A stretch of DNA of 64,000 bases from Triatoma infestans (GCA_011037195.1 JAAEAF010002679.1:1-64000); one strand, 5' to 3'. Positions 9,721 to 21,340 are shown, counted from the stretch's first letter. Numbers and translations: made by a program. The notes: generated from the sequence alone by a model not told the origin.

Positions 9721-9935
9721 GAGGTCGGGTTCGAGTCCAGCTGCTACTCTTAGATTTTTTCTTACTAGGAGCCTCTTACAGCTCACTGTCTGGTGATGGG
9801 CAATTTTGTCTGTAACAAGAATTGCTCGGAGGTAGGCAGTTCACTGGGGTAGCTATATGGGCCCAGAGGGTCTTTGGATAGCATAGGGCTTCACTATGTT
9901 ACTCCACACAGACAAAAAAAAAAAAAAATAAAGTT

Positions 9936-10894
9936 GAAATGAATAGAATGAGGATACCAACAATTATTGTTATAAAATAACTGTTAAATTGGTTAAAGCC
10001 TATACAACATTTTCTTATAAGGCACATAAACTGACGGATTAGCAAATAAATGAAGGGTTCAAAGAACAGAAAATGGTGCCACTCATTTGGCGTAACAGTA
10101 TTGTTGAAATGTTCAAAGAAAATTTTCAGCGAATTTAATGTATAATTTATTATGAATTAATCAATAGTTCTTAGAGTAGCATTTTTCTTACTGTTTTAGA
10201 GGAAGTATTTCGGTCGTTTCAAGTTTTCGAACTAAATATCTAAAAATGAAAAATTGCAAGAAGTTTAAGTAATACGAGAAAGTAGAAATATTAAGATGGT
10301 GGTTTCCTTTCTACTAAAAGTAAGCAATAATATAGGGAACTCGTATAAACTTTGGAATACAATATTGGTTGAAGATATTTTGGATTGCCACCAGGACTCT
10401 ATCCCTCTGGTTTCTTGATTTGTCACTTGCTTTTATACAAATGAAGAAGGTTTGCTGCTGACAAGTAAAATTTAGTTTGGTCGTAATAATATAGACAGTA
10501 ACTAAAGTTACCTCCACTGTTTTCAACTAAATAGAAAGCTTATTAATGTGGAAGGAATCTCTAATTCCTTTCAGCATTACTTGCAATAGTAGAGTATCTT
10601 TATTGAACCTAATTAAAGGATAAAATAAATTATTTATAGTAGGTATTTAATTTTTTATCACAAACAAAACATTTAATATATTTCTTGCATTAAACGCACA
10701 CTTACATGACATTGATTTATTGTAATACATTTGTATTTCTAATTAATAAATATAATTGAAACTTTCAGACAGTTTCAGACAGTGGTGAAAGTTGAGTGTG
10801 TCAGTCAGGGAAAGTGAGAGTAGTGACTGAGTGAGAGAGAGTGAAAGAGAGACCATTTTTGCGTAAAAAATAATTGTATATCTTTTTTTAAAAA
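9936..10894. other. Noncoding stretch
   Basis: No gene or repeat recognised. A short purine-rich GTGAGAGTAG/GAGAGAGTGAAAGAGAG tract lies near 10815-10850. Confidence 0.5.
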
Positions 10895-11840
10895 TCTGGT
10901 GACAACACTTACACAACTGTCTCTTACTCCTGTCCTCAAAATTATAACTGACAAATTTTATAGTCTGTGTACCAAATTTAACGAAATTCGTCGAAAATTG
11001 AAAAAACTGTTCAGTAAAAGCGCACTTCCGGACTTACTAAGTTTCTTAAAACTCGGAATTTTGGGCAATTATTTATATCCAATTAATTTTGTTTGGATGA
11101 TAGAATTGTATAATCAACTGTGCTAGCACTTTAGAGAAAAACATAACCCCCACCCCTTCCCCTAAAAGTGCCCTTAAATGAATTTTCCCAGAGAAATGTT
11201 TTAAATAAAAGTTGTATTAGATCATTGCATGTTTAGTTTATATAAGAAGTTTCAAAAAAATCGTCGGAGCCATTTTTTGAGAAAATTGCGAAAAAAGGAA
11301 TAAATCATTTAGTAAAGTGGTAAAGTAAACGCACTATCCGATTTTTTTCAAACTCGGAATTTCAACAAAATATTTAATTCTAATTAGCACTATTTAGATG
11401 ACAGAATTGTTTAATAAACTGAAATAGCACTTTAGATGGAAACCTAACCCCACCCTTCCCCCAAAAGTGCCCTTAAATGCATTTTAGTGGAGAAATGTTT
11501 CAAATAAAAGTTGTAGCTCTTTGTATGTGTAGTTGATGTTCCAAATTTAAAGAAAATCGTCGGAGCCATTTTTTGAGAAAATCGCAAAAAAGTAAAAAAT
11601 CCAACTAGTAAAGTGGTACTTCCGGTTGAGGAATTTTGACAGATAACGAACTGTCAGAACCTATGATGAGCTATGCTGTTTGCATACATACATACATACA
11701 CACACACACAGACCATTTGATAAAAACCACTTTTTTGGACTCAGGGGACTTCAAAACGGATATTTCCGATGAATACTCGATATTGAAAATTTGACACGAT
11801 TACAATACTTCCTCTTACTAGGAGTGAGAGAAAGTAAAAA
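10895..11840 (+). mobile_element. HINE copy A (DINE-1/Helentron-like nonautonomous element, long form)
   Basis: Starts TCTGGTG after an A-run and ends with ACTTCCTCTTACTAGGAG...GAGAGAAAGTAAAAA. Near the 5' end lies ACTGTCTCTTACTCC, an inverted match to part of the 3' end (subterminal inverted repeat). The 3' end folds as a hairpin: CTTCCTCTTACT pairs with AGTGAGAGAAAG. A TACA/CA microsatellite sits at 11682-11710. Two imperfect ~300-bp internal modules (about 11015-11330 and 11330-11630) each contain CACTTTAGA...AAAAGTGCCCTTAAATG. No protein is encoded. Confidence 0.7.
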
Positions 11841-11849
11841 CACAATATT

Positions 11850-13000
11850 AACAAATTTTATATTAAATTGTAGATACGTACATGTTTTGTTCATTACATT
11901 TTTTTTTTTTTATTAGCCCGATATTTTAATTTATTTCATTTATTTAGGGACATTTTTTTTTTTTTTTTAGTTATATCTCACAATATTATAAAAAAATTGA
12001 AAATTTTAATTTTTGATCAAATTCTATAGTTAATATATTATTTGAATATGTGGATGGGGTCCGCAATGTTCGATAACATTTGGTATTTTATATTGTTAGG
12101 AACACTATAAATATATTCATGCTACGACGGATAAAATACCAGATGTTAATATGTTTGTATTAATAAAATTATATTATTATAAGTGACGACCCCATGAGAG
12201 GTCAAATTCTGTGCTATGTGGGTTTTGTATATTTGAGACATATTGAAAATAATTGGAATTTAATTTATTAGAAATTCGGGCTCCGCTGTGGCCGATAACC
12301 AAAATCTTTTCAATCCTCACTGAATGAAAGATCAGAGCACAACAAATTTTTTTTTTGGCATTTTAAAGCTTGCTATGGAGCTTAGAATCTGGAATGCCTT
12401 CAAGACAAAATGGCTATAATTGGCTTGATGTCGTCAATGTCAGGTTTATAGTATTGCAAAGTTATAAAAATCAATAAGTTCTATATAATTTACGAAAAAC
12501 TCATCAACTATTAAATGATGCTTGCAAAATAAAATCTTTTTGAAAGAAAAGGACTACCCTTTGGCAAAGTTCTCTCCATACTCAAACTGTTGTAAAAATA
12601 ATCTAAGGGTGGGATAAAAAAAAAACAGGATATATTCCTACCTTTCTCACCCTTCAAAGCCCTCCCTCCCACACAAACCCTTTAGAAAAAGAAAAAAAAA
12701 AAACAACTCAAACAGAATATCAAAAATAGAACGGATATGGGGCTACTACCAGGCAGATTTCCCTGAAACCCTACATCCTGGGTTTTTCTAGTCTAATATA
12801 GAGGCTTCCTTAACCCGGAATCTAGTCACCATGTTATGTACTGCATATAAATTGATATTATTTCCTATTTCAACAATTTTTTATTTTTTTGGTATATATT
12901 ATATTTACCTAATATAATACACAGGCATAAGGTTTTGGCGGAATAAAATGTTCTATTTTAATGAGAAACTTTTAAAATAATAATAATAAAAAAAAAAAAA
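11850..13000. other. Noncoding stretch with a PLE3 inverted fragment
   Basis: No gene. Long T-runs lie at about 11900-11968. A PLE3-type end is described separately at 12040-12155. The remainder, including the A-rich tract near 12690-12710, matches nothing else in the window. Confidence 0.5.
12040..12155. mobile_element. PLE3 terminal fragments, head to head
   Basis: The left piece (TGTGGATGGGGTCCGCAATG, then AACATTTGGTATTTTAT) is the minus-strand form, and the right piece (CATGCTACGACGGATAAAAT, then ACCAGATGTTA) the plus-strand form, of the end sequence found at 19285-19470, 21395-21620 and 22255-22305. The two pieces form a small inverted repeat. No ribozyme core is left. Confidence 0.5.
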
Positions 13001-13712
13001 TCTGGTGTGAAACACTAACACAACTTTCTCTTACGCCCGTTTTCAAAATTATAATTGACAAATTTTTTTTAGTTTGTGTACCAAATTTGATGAAATTCGT
13101 TGGAGTTCGTCGAAAGCTAAAAAAAAAAATGTTCAGTAAAAATGCACTTCCGGTTTATTACTTATTTTCTGGAAACTCGGAATTTAGGCCATCTATTTAT
13201 TTCTAATTAATTAATTGTTTGGATGGTAGAATTGTATGATCAACTACGATAGCACTTTAGAGAAAAACCAACCCCACTCCTCCACCCAAAAGTGCCCTTA
13301 AATGAATTTTCCCAGAGAAATATTTTTAATAAAAGTTGTAGATCTTTGTATGTGTAGTTGGTATACCAAATTTAAAGAAAATCGTTGGAGCCATTTTGGG
13401 AAAAATTACAAAAAAGTGAAAAAAAACCATGTAGTAAAATGGTTGTTCCGGTTGAGGAATTTTGACCGCTGACCTACTATCAGATTCCATGGTGTTACTT
13501 AAACGGAATATCAAGTTTGAACTTTCTACGATTTTTCATTTTTGAGCTATGCTGTTCAAATACATACATACATACATACACACACATTTTCTGAAAAACC
13601 ACTTTTTTGTACTCAGGGGACCTCAAAACGGATATTTCCGGTGAAAACTCGATATCGAAAATTTGGCACGATTACAATACTTCCTCTTACTAGGAGTAAG
13701 AGAAACTAAAAA
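13001..13712 (+). mobile_element. HINE copy B (short form)
   Basis: Begins TCTGGTGTGAAACACTAACA after an A-run and ends at the hairpin ACTTCCTCTTACTAGGAGTAAGAGAAACT. The subterminal inverted repeat ACTTTCTCTTACGCC is near the 5' end and a TACA microsatellite at 13561-13586. It has only one of the two internal modules found in copies A, C and D, which accounts for its shorter length. Confidence 0.7.
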
Positions 13713-13914
13713 GGAACACTTATATTGCTATTAATATATAACAATTTGCAAAATTATATATTTTATTGAATTATATTATTTTCATAAAACATAAAATTGC
13801 AAAGAAAATCGTAGATATTCACTTGACTCAATTATTTTTCTCAGAGCTGTAATTGGCGAATTTACTCCAAAATTGAAAATGATAATATTTATCTATTATA
13901 ATTGTGTTAATATT

Positions 13915-14398
13915 GGATGAGTGCAGTGGGTTGTCGGCAGTCTAAAATGCTCATTGGGGGCCTGGACGGAGCTTTGAATAGCGGGGTCCGATGTCTTTCA
14001 CGGACCTCCCTCAGACATCTGGTTGAATTCCTCACTGGGCATTGTGGTTTAAGGAGACATCTCTATATAATGGGACTCGTGCCTGATCCCTTTTGTAGAG
14101 TTTGTGAGACTGAGGAGGAAACACCCATGTATCTGATGACGAATTGATTGGGTTGTGAGGAGATTAGGTTTAGGACCTTCGGCCGGAATAGGATATCGGT
14201 AGAGGATCTTAAGCTGTGTCCTTTTAAGGCTTTGGTCCGATTTGTTCGGTCTGTGGTGAAACTTAGATGGTTTTAACCTGGGCCTGGATTTTCGTTCTAG
14301 TCCCAGTGGTTGTTATTCTTTAAGGGTAGCTATATGGGCCCTGGGAGTCTTTGGATAGCGTAGGGTTTGCCCTCCCCTTTTGTGAATAATAATAATAA
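13915..14398 (+). mobile_element. LINE1 copy, 5'-truncated (484 bp) with 12-bp target duplication
   Basis: Flanked by TGTGTTAATATT at 13903-13914 and 14399-14410, a perfect 12-bp direct repeat. The 3' end is GGTAGCTATATGGGCCCTGG, TCTTTGGATAGCGTAGGG and an (AAT)n tail, matching the minus-strand copy at 8462-9720. Confidence 0.85.
13917..14147 (+). pseudogene. LINE1 ORF2 C-terminal fragment
   Basis: The 76-residue frame reads LTGHCGLRRHLYIMG and DPFCRVCETEEETPMYLM, clearly the same protein as at 8958-8575 (about 65-70% identical by eye). It covers the Cys-rich segment after RNase H. A TGA at 14145-14147 interrupts it where the other copy reads on as YLDCEEIRFKTFGWSR; the following bases still encode a similar sequence (CEEIRFRTFGRN), so the stop is a mutation in a dead copy. 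The start is just the 5' truncation point, not a real initiation codon. Confidence 0.75.
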
Positions 14399-14434
14399 TG
14401 TGTTAATATTTATTTAGAAATTATTTGTATTTAG

Positions 14435-14620
14435 GGGACGGATTAGCTAAGTGGTTAGCGCGTTGGTCCCCCATTTGGAGGTGCCGAATTCGAGTCCATT
14501 GTTACCCTTAGATTTTTTCTTTCTAGGATCCTCTACAGCTCACTGTCCGGCGGCAGAGCACTAAGAAGGCTCCGGGCGCAATGAGCATAGATATAGACGC
14601 GCCTTAAATTAAGAAGAAAA
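14435..14620 (+). mobile_element. SINE1 copy
   Basis: tRNA-like head GGATTAGCTAAGTGGTTAGC and box B AATTCGAGTCC, then the SINE1 body CCCTTAGATTTTTTCTTTCT and CTACAGCTCACTGTCCGGCGG. Its 3' part (GGCGCAATGAGCATAGATAT, GACGCGCCTTAAATTAAG) differs from the LINE1-like tail of the copy at 9838-9915, so either subfamilies with different tails exist or this copy ends in other sequence. Confidence 0.7.
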
Positions 14621-14984
14621 TAAGAGGATTCTTATATTATTTATATGTAAAATAGTTATAATAAAATGACATTATATCATAGTATGTAGGAGACTTCTTC
14701 ATCCTACCACAATTCAAGAGCAAATTTTTTCTTTGAACCATAGACACACTTCCAATAAATACCAATTTTAAATATTATAATATAATATTTATTTATTTAA
14801 ACGATTGCAATACAAAATCATTTACACATAAATTTTATTCAATTGTATTGGTCGAAACCGGCAGGCGAGTTATATACAATAAATATAATTGCTATTAATT
14901 TTATTTTTATATTAGCTTAATAAAGAGAACAAATTTGGAATGAAACTATGATAATAGTAAATGAGAACACACAAAAAATTGATA
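14621..14984. other. AT-rich noncoding stretch
   Basis: No gene or recognised repeat. Confidence 0.5.
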
Positions 14985-15330
14985 TTGTAATCACAGTTTA
15001 TATTTTAACGATTTACTGAGTAAAGGAATAGAGTAACCGAGCGAAGGGTGATAATGTTTTAATGATAATGAATGTAGTGATAATGAATGTACTGATAAAG
15101 AATGTAGTGATAATGTTGAAGTGATAATGAATGGTAGAAACATAGCATTGGTCGATGTGAATTGTCTGAAGAGTTAAAACTCTTGCTTGTTTTAATTGTG
15201 GGTTAGCTAATGTGGCTAATTGTAAACCTTTCAAGGTTAACGATGAGACTTGTCAACTTGTCAAAGTTCATTTGGCAATTTCTATTTACTTTTTAAAGTG
15301 GCAACTCATCTTAAGTATTCAAAAAAGTTC
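14985..15330 (-). mobile_element. LTR-B family remnant (minus orientation)
   Basis: Read on the minus strand it shares GTTAACCTTGAAAGGTT, ACTCTTCAGACAATTCACA and CACCCTTCGCTCGGTTACTC in the same order with the copies at 22424-22965, 25402-26069 and 44815-45262. No clear ends. The tandem repeat at 15055-15135 lies inside it. Confidence 0.45.
15055..15135. repeat. Imperfect tandem repeat, unit about 15 bp
   Basis: About five copies of GTGATAATGAATGTA with small changes (for example CTGATAAAGAATGTA). Confidence 0.7.
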
Positions 15331-15677
15331 CGGCCCTTTATTTCCAGTTTCTTTTTTCTCTTGAACAGCTTCTATGGAGAGAGGTTTCTATAAATATAAT
15401 ATTTTACTAATATATATAATATATATAATAGTTATATAGTTTATATTTGGTGGAGTTTGCAAATCAGTGGCTTATAAGTTTCTTTTACAACAATACTTAT
15501 TACTTCTTTATGCTTCACCATGCCTTGACAAAAAAAAAAACTTCAACTTCTTCAACTTTGAAACTATTACTAACAAATCTAACTGTGACTGGCTTTCAGG
15601 GAGCAGCGAAATGCAGGCTCATAATTCCAGAACCATGTGCGCCCTCATGTGGTATTCGATGACATAAGTTCAGAGAA

Positions 15678-16214
15678 TGTAATAGATATTATTATATGGC
15701 AAATCCCAGGATTAAAGTCTCAATAAGACCAGATAATCTAGCCATAGGCTAGAATATCGAACTACTGAATTGTGGTTTGTTAAGACGGAGAATACATTAT
15801 TCCAGTCATCTTCTTAGACAATCAATATGCTTCCCTGTCTATTAATTCTTGAGAGATCAATTCAAAATTGTTACTTCAAGATTGTGTAACATCTTTGTTT
15901 TGGAAATTATGAATGAAATTATAATGGAGTTGATGAGGAGAGAAATTGGGATTGATTAGTTAAACGAGATATGAAGACACTCTTATAATATAACTATAAG
16001 TTTACACAAACTGCACTGGACTTATGATATTATAGAATAAAGTTAGTAGAGTTATGACACGATGTAATGTATATGGTTGAATCTGATAGATAGATAGATG
16101 TCTAGATCTCTCACTGGCTTATATACAGGTTCCCCTAGCCTGCTTATGTGAGAGAGTACCAGAGAGAGTCTGTTTTCTCTCGGTCGGGCTTGTGTTCTCT
16201 CTCTTGCCGTTACA
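15678..16214 (-). mobile_element. Possible solo LTR, minus orientation
   Basis: Begins TGTAAT and ends GTTACA. On the minus strand it starts TGTAACGGCAAGAGAG and has a TATA-like CCTGTATATAAGCCAG about 95 bp in. The flanks (AGAA / AAAT) give no target duplication, so this remains a guess. A GATA tetranucleotide run lies at about 16086-16098. Confidence 0.35.
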
Positions 16215-17740
16215 AAATTCAACAAGCCGCGAGTCTCCTTGTTTGTAAAGGCTTTTTAAGAGACTCTTCATCACACTGGATCCCTTTTTTGATCAATCGA
16301 AATCCCTATGGTTTTAGGCATAAAAAAAAAAAAACATTTACAGCAGAAATCCGATCAATTGTACCAATAGCTAGTTGCAAAAAAGTGAATCAATAGCTAT
16401 TCGCATAGATTTATTGCAGAATTATTCCAACAAGACCATTAGTCATTTAATCATGATTATAGGTTAGGATACGTATAATGTTTTACTTAACATTTTACCT
16501 GGAACATTTTATCCAAAAAACTAAAATAAAAAGTATCTGTTAAGAACTCTTATATAAGTTGCATTTTTAATTACTTAAACACAGTATAAACATACATTAA
16601 CATTTAGATTCACTTGAAAAATGAGGTAGCATTTCTGGGTTTTGCTAGGCAGAAGAGGAAACAAACAACATTGCCTATGTTGTTTCATGTGAAGGAAGGG
16701 GTTCTTTAACTTCGGGTTTATCTCCTTCGGGATGAAAAATTAAGCTTTATGCATCTTGAAGAAATAATGTCCAAATCTCTAAGTCTGATAAATAGAAAAG
16801 GCTGTAGATGTAATTTAAAGAGATCAGAATAGACACTCTGGTATTTAGGTGATACACGCTGACTAGACAAGTCCCCTCTCCTCCACTACTGTTTAAACCG
16901 GCTAAGAGTCGTGAAGAATTCGCTTGTTAAAAAGTAAACAAAGTGGAGAAGTCACTGTAAAGTTATCTAGCTAATTAAATTACCTTTTTTTAACATCCCT
17001 TCAGAAAAGACTCCCTTAGACCGTTTTGTGACTATTTCTAACAAGTATATAAACGTAAAAGTTACTTTCTAGTTCTGTCTGAACTGTTTACAGCAAACGG
17101 AAAGGTACATATAAAACAGTTTCTACTAAATTTACATACATTTCACAAACAACCGGCTAAACTTAAATAAATTTATATTAGAGTAGTAAGTATAAATAAA
17201 ACCTAAAACTTGAATGGTTCAATAAAAAATTACCATTAAATTTGATTACTCAAAAATAAATTGTTAAGTTGAATATCTGGAACATTAAGATCAATTCATT
17301 TATAGGACAATAAAAATTAAGTAAACGAAATTTAGGCCAAAAAGACAGAGATAGGAGTTGTGAATAAAACTCTCTGCTCTAATAGATTAAAAGAATTTTT
17401 TTTATATGTGTACAGAAATTCTTCAAGCAGCCCAAGTATGCAATAACACAGAACAATTTATGATGCATTTAAAGTAAAAAATATTTCATTTCCATAGTTA
17501 TCATTCTTTCAATTGAATAATTCAAGTATTATCATAGAATGAAGGAAAGTTTTATGAAAAAACTTAAGTGAAATCATAAAATATTTTAAAAAAAATTTTA
17601 TTTTTCCAACCATCAGTATTTTGGCAACTAAACCTAATGCAAAAAACTCAATTTTTTAGAAATGCTACATATAAAAAAAACACAAAAATTCCATTAATTA
17701 CATAACAGATACCAACAATCTCTTCTCTATTTACCACAAC
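16215..17740. other. Noncoding stretch
   Basis: No gene, RNA or repeat family recognised. Confidence 0.5.
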
Positions 17741-17744
17741 CTTG

Positions 17745-18030
17745 TTTCCTTACCCCTGACTCTGTGTTTTTCCAAAAAAATTTCTTTCTCCCCCAATAGC
17801 GCAACAGCCCATGAAGGGACAAGGCTCGCCAGACGGGGCATGTTGTAAGCACGCCGCACTTGCCCTACCGTTTCATTCTGGCCTTTGCTACCTAGGCCGC
17901 TACTAACTATAGTTTCCCACTTTTTATCACGATGCTGGGTCCACACCGACTTTGACCTCACGTGAATCGAACCCTGAATTCTAGCAGGAAAGGCAAGTGC
18001 GCTAGCCACTAGACCAACGCGTGAGGACAA
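17745..18030 (-). mobile_element. SINE with tRNA-like head (family SINE4)
   Basis: On the minus strand from 18030: GCGTTGGTCTAGTGGCTAGC (box A-like) and CAGGGTTCGATTCACGTGAG (box B-like), followed by a GC-richer body to about 17780. The head resembles a glutamate-type tRNA but is interrupted and lacks a proper acceptor stem. Only one copy in the window. The 131-residue frame over it is a chance ORF. Confidence 0.6.
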
Positions 18031-18130
18031 AATTCTTTCCACTAATCCCATTATAGCTATACTTGCCCGCTGTTCACTGTGGTGTATATGTTCACTATTC
18101 TCTATGGTGTTGCAGAGTTTCCACATATTA

Positions 18131-18520
18131 ATTTTCGAAAAATAAAATGTTAAGTGCCATGTTTTGATGTTTAACCTTTATTTTATTTATGTAAATAACA
18201 AAAATAAATTAATAAATTAATCTATGTATGGTATTTGTGTTGTCTATTACTTTCTGCATTTTTTTTTTCGGATTTTGTCTTTCTAAAAGAACCCTTTGTA
18301 TTTTTATGTTGTAGACCTTGATAAAGGCAATATATTTGTTAAGAAATATAAGTTTTTTTTTTTATTTTTTAACGACCGAATCTCACTCATTTTATAAAAA
18401 AAAAAAAAAAAAATCAATTAAAAAATTGAAATGAATCAATAAATACTTGATATTGATGAAAACTTGTAACAGCCAAGGTAGTACATCAAATTAATCATCT
18501 TTATGTGAATTTAGAAAACA
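18131..18520. other. AT-rich noncoding stretch
   Basis: Homopolymer runs of A and T, no gene or repeat recognised. Confidence 0.5.
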
Positions 18521-18521
18521 A

Positions 18522-19265
18522 TCTAGTGTGAAACGCTTACACGATTTGCTCTCACTATAGAAAGTACATTATTAAACGATTTTCTTTTTTTTTTCTAAAT
18601 AGAAGTTTTACTTGTTATCCCTAAAATAAATTTAGAGTTGGAGAGTGTATGTGTTTTTCTCTACCCATAGCAGGTAATTCTTAAAGTGTAGTGCAGAAGA
18701 TAGTACCAATAACGTTGTATAAATAAACTCCAATAACACGTTAAATTTCAACAATTCCTAAAAAATGATTTCCAAATAAAAGTGATACGTTAAAAAAATA
18801 AACAAAAATAATTGGGAAAGTCACACTTTCAGCTGAAGAATTTTCTTCAAATTAGGGTACTTTATCAACGCTTCTAATGCCCTTTAATATTAATTATATT
18901 CAGAATAGAACCGTACACTGAACTGACGTAAATAGAGGAAAGCTTAAAGTTACTTCCTCTTTCAGAACCTCCCAAAAACCTCAATTTTCCTGGAAAAAAT
19001 GATACAAACTGAGAAGCAATTGTGTGTGTACACAACAGTACTCGAAGTTTAAAGAAAATCGTTAAAGTTGTTTTCAAGAAAATGCTGTTCAAAACAAAAC
19101 AGTCAGTAATGGATTTAAAGAATTTTTAGCCCAATATTGAAATTGGAAAAATGAAAATAGGCATATATCAGACTAAACGGAATATAGGTTTTAGGATTCT
19201 TGGTTGGCGTTATTCATTTTTCATATATTAAAATAAGTACTTCCTCTTAATAGCAATAAGAAAAA
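18522..19265 (+). mobile_element. Divergent HINE copy F
   Basis: Starts TCTAGTGTGAAACGCTTACA and ends near ACTTCCTCTTAATAGCAATAAG with poly(A), a decayed form of the HINE 3' hairpin. Internal blocks (CCCAAAAACCTCAATTTTCC, TTTAAAGAAAATCGTTAAAG) link it to the divergent copies at 8090, 22310, 36500 and 47748. Confidence 0.6.
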
Positions 19266-19284
19266 AAAAAAAAAAAATTAAAAT

Positions 19285-19470
19285 TAAAAATCTATCCGGT
19301 ACTTTATCCGTCGTAGCATGCATGTTGGTTTTGTTCCTGACCGGTTTTGGATATTCATCCATCGACAGAGCAAATTCACCAAGTTCGTATAGAGAGGTCA
19401 CTTCAACGAAATGTTTCTGTAGACTCACACTTGTTGGTTGTATATATGTGGGAAGGTTATAACCTTATAA
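19285..19470 (-). mobile_element. PLE3 terminal fragment with broken hammerhead motif
   Basis: On the minus strand: CTCTGTCGATGGATGAATAT, CCAAAACCGGTCAGG, then GCATGCTACGACGGATAAAG. It aligns with the minus-strand sequence at 21395-21620. The ribozyme core is mutated at two sites (CTGATGA reads CTGTCGA, GAAAC reads AAAAC), so it should not cleave. The self-complementary ACCGGT plus C is kept. Confidence 0.5.
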
Positions 19471-19479
19471 GGTTGTTAC

Positions 19480-21115
19480 TACATGTGTGTGTTTCATGAC
19501 AAAGTGAAATATTATAAATTGGGATTAGCCATTAGAAAATAGTGTGTAATAAATAGCATGTTTTGAAGAATACTTTATAACTAAATTTTAAGACGGTTGT
19601 TAAGCATGCTCAGTGTTTTATCAAGTCATTTTCATTGGGGGAGGGATAAGTTATTTCAGGAGTAAACTGTACTAATAAGATTAGATAAATTTTAAGAAAG
19701 GCAATTAATGGATGAATTTTAAAGAAAGGCAATGCAAAGTTTATGGCAGTGAAAAGTTTGTACAAGTAAGAAATAAATGTGAAAAAGAAGCAGGGTTAAT
19801 ATAAGAGAACATATAAATAAATTGATATGTAAGAAGGTGGTAACAAACAGCAAATTGGAGATGATTTTAAATTAGTAATAAAGGAAATCAAATGTGTGCG
19901 TTATTATTTATCATGCTTATTTTTAATTATATTAATTTATATTTAAATTACATTAAGAATATGTTGAGAGAGATGTGGTGGCATTTGTAAAGGTATTTTT
20001 AATGGTAGGAGATTTTAAATATATCATGCAAATAATCTGTATTTTAATCGGGGAAAGAAGAAGAAAATTTAGTTCCACAGGTTAGAATTTATCAAAAGTG
20101 CATACAGCATGCATTTTTTTTTGTGAGCATATATATTTATTTATACATATACCTATGTGTGTGTGTATGCATATATGTCTTTACTAGTTTGGTAGTATGT
20201 TTGTAAAACAGTTAGGTGTGAGGATGACCTTAAAGATATGATAAAAATGAATAAACTTATAAAAAATGTATGATAACTTTTAGTTTGTATAAAATTATTG
20301 CGATGTTTTTTCGTTCTTTATTTGTTTTTACTTTTATAAAAGACTCAGGCAATTATTTAATGGCGCATGGCTGAGTTTGGAATTTATCTGACGCTTGCTC
20401 CACCATTTGGATATTGGGTTGAATTGGGTCATTACACTAGATAAAAGTAGATAGGGAACTAGATTTTACCTATAGTTAAACCTAATCCCAAACATTTACA
20501 TGCAATGTTCAAATTGATTTTTTTCCCCTTTGAAATATATGTTATCATACTATTTATCAAGACTTCCTGAAGTTGGGTAAATAATGGAAACCTATAGAAT
20601 ACTACAAAATGACCAGGGCAAAACTATATTATAATCTGCATTTTTTTTTTTTATTATTTTTTATTAACTGTTTTAAACTTTCATACATATTGATTGTACG
20701 ATCGAAACAAATACGATTTATTATTCCGATATTTATTGGCAACTATACCTGAATTTTGGAATCCAAACCAAACTAGAGAAATAATATTGAGACATTAAAT
20801 TATCTTGTAATATGATATTATGTACATATGAAACTGACAATCTGGCAGACTTAATTTCCTGGACTAAACAGTATCCAAATATTAACTACGGCCCTATGGA
20901 ATACAAGAATTTCCACGCTTTTATTTAAGCTTTTGGTTCTTTTTTGTATAAGTTATAAATAGTTTTTAAAAAAAAATTGGTATGTCACATTCACGCGACT
21001 TTTTGTTACTTTTATTGTAATAATTCTGAGAGACAAATTTCCTTTAATCGTGCATTATTTACTGGACGTTCAGTTGGACTTGCTTTTACAAATAAATAAA
21101 TATGTAGGGGATTAT
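19480..21115. other. AT-rich noncoding stretch
   Basis: No gene or family member recognised. A TA/TG microsatellite lies at about 20130-20178. Confidence 0.5.
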
Positions 21116-21119
21116 GCTT

Positions 21120-21340
21120 GCTCACCTACCTATGGCAGCGCGCTATATTTTAACTATTCAGCAAAGATTGTAAGGACAGCTTAAATTTAAGCCTAATTTA
21201 AAAAAGGCCCGAAAACTTTCAAATAAAAGTGATAGGTTTTTTTTTTTTTTAATCTTTGCACTGGGCATGCCATATTTAAAGAAAATCTTGCCAACAGTTT
21301 TCGTAAAAATCCATAAAATTTCAGAAACCTATTCTGTCTT
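21120..21340 (+). repeat. Degraded HINE fragment
   Basis: Shares TTTCAAATAAAAGTGATAGG, CATATTTAAAGAAAATCTTG and TTTTCGTAAAAATCC with other divergent HINE copies. Both ends are missing. Confidence 0.45.

Larger units (their letters stand above)
8401..9935 (+). mobile_element. SINE1 copy split by a LINE1 insertion
   Basis: The left part (8401-8461) is a tRNA-like head: TTAGCTCAGTGGTAGCACGC (box A) and GGGTTCGAGTCC (box B). After the LINE1 insertion the SINE resumes at 9721 with GAGGTCGGGTTCGAGTCCA and continues through CTCTTAGATTTTTTCTTACTAGG and CAGCTCACTGTCTGGTGATGGG. It ends with a tail near 9838-9915 that resembles the LINE1 3' end (GGTAGCTATATGGGCCC, TCTTTGGATAGCATAGGG), then poly(A). Other copies: 14435-14620 and 55325-55500. 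Confidence 0.75.

Noticed and set aside
15467..15667. Short plus-strand ORFs near a possible LTR
   Set aside because: Both frames are short, overlap each other and show no motif; they look like chance ORFs.
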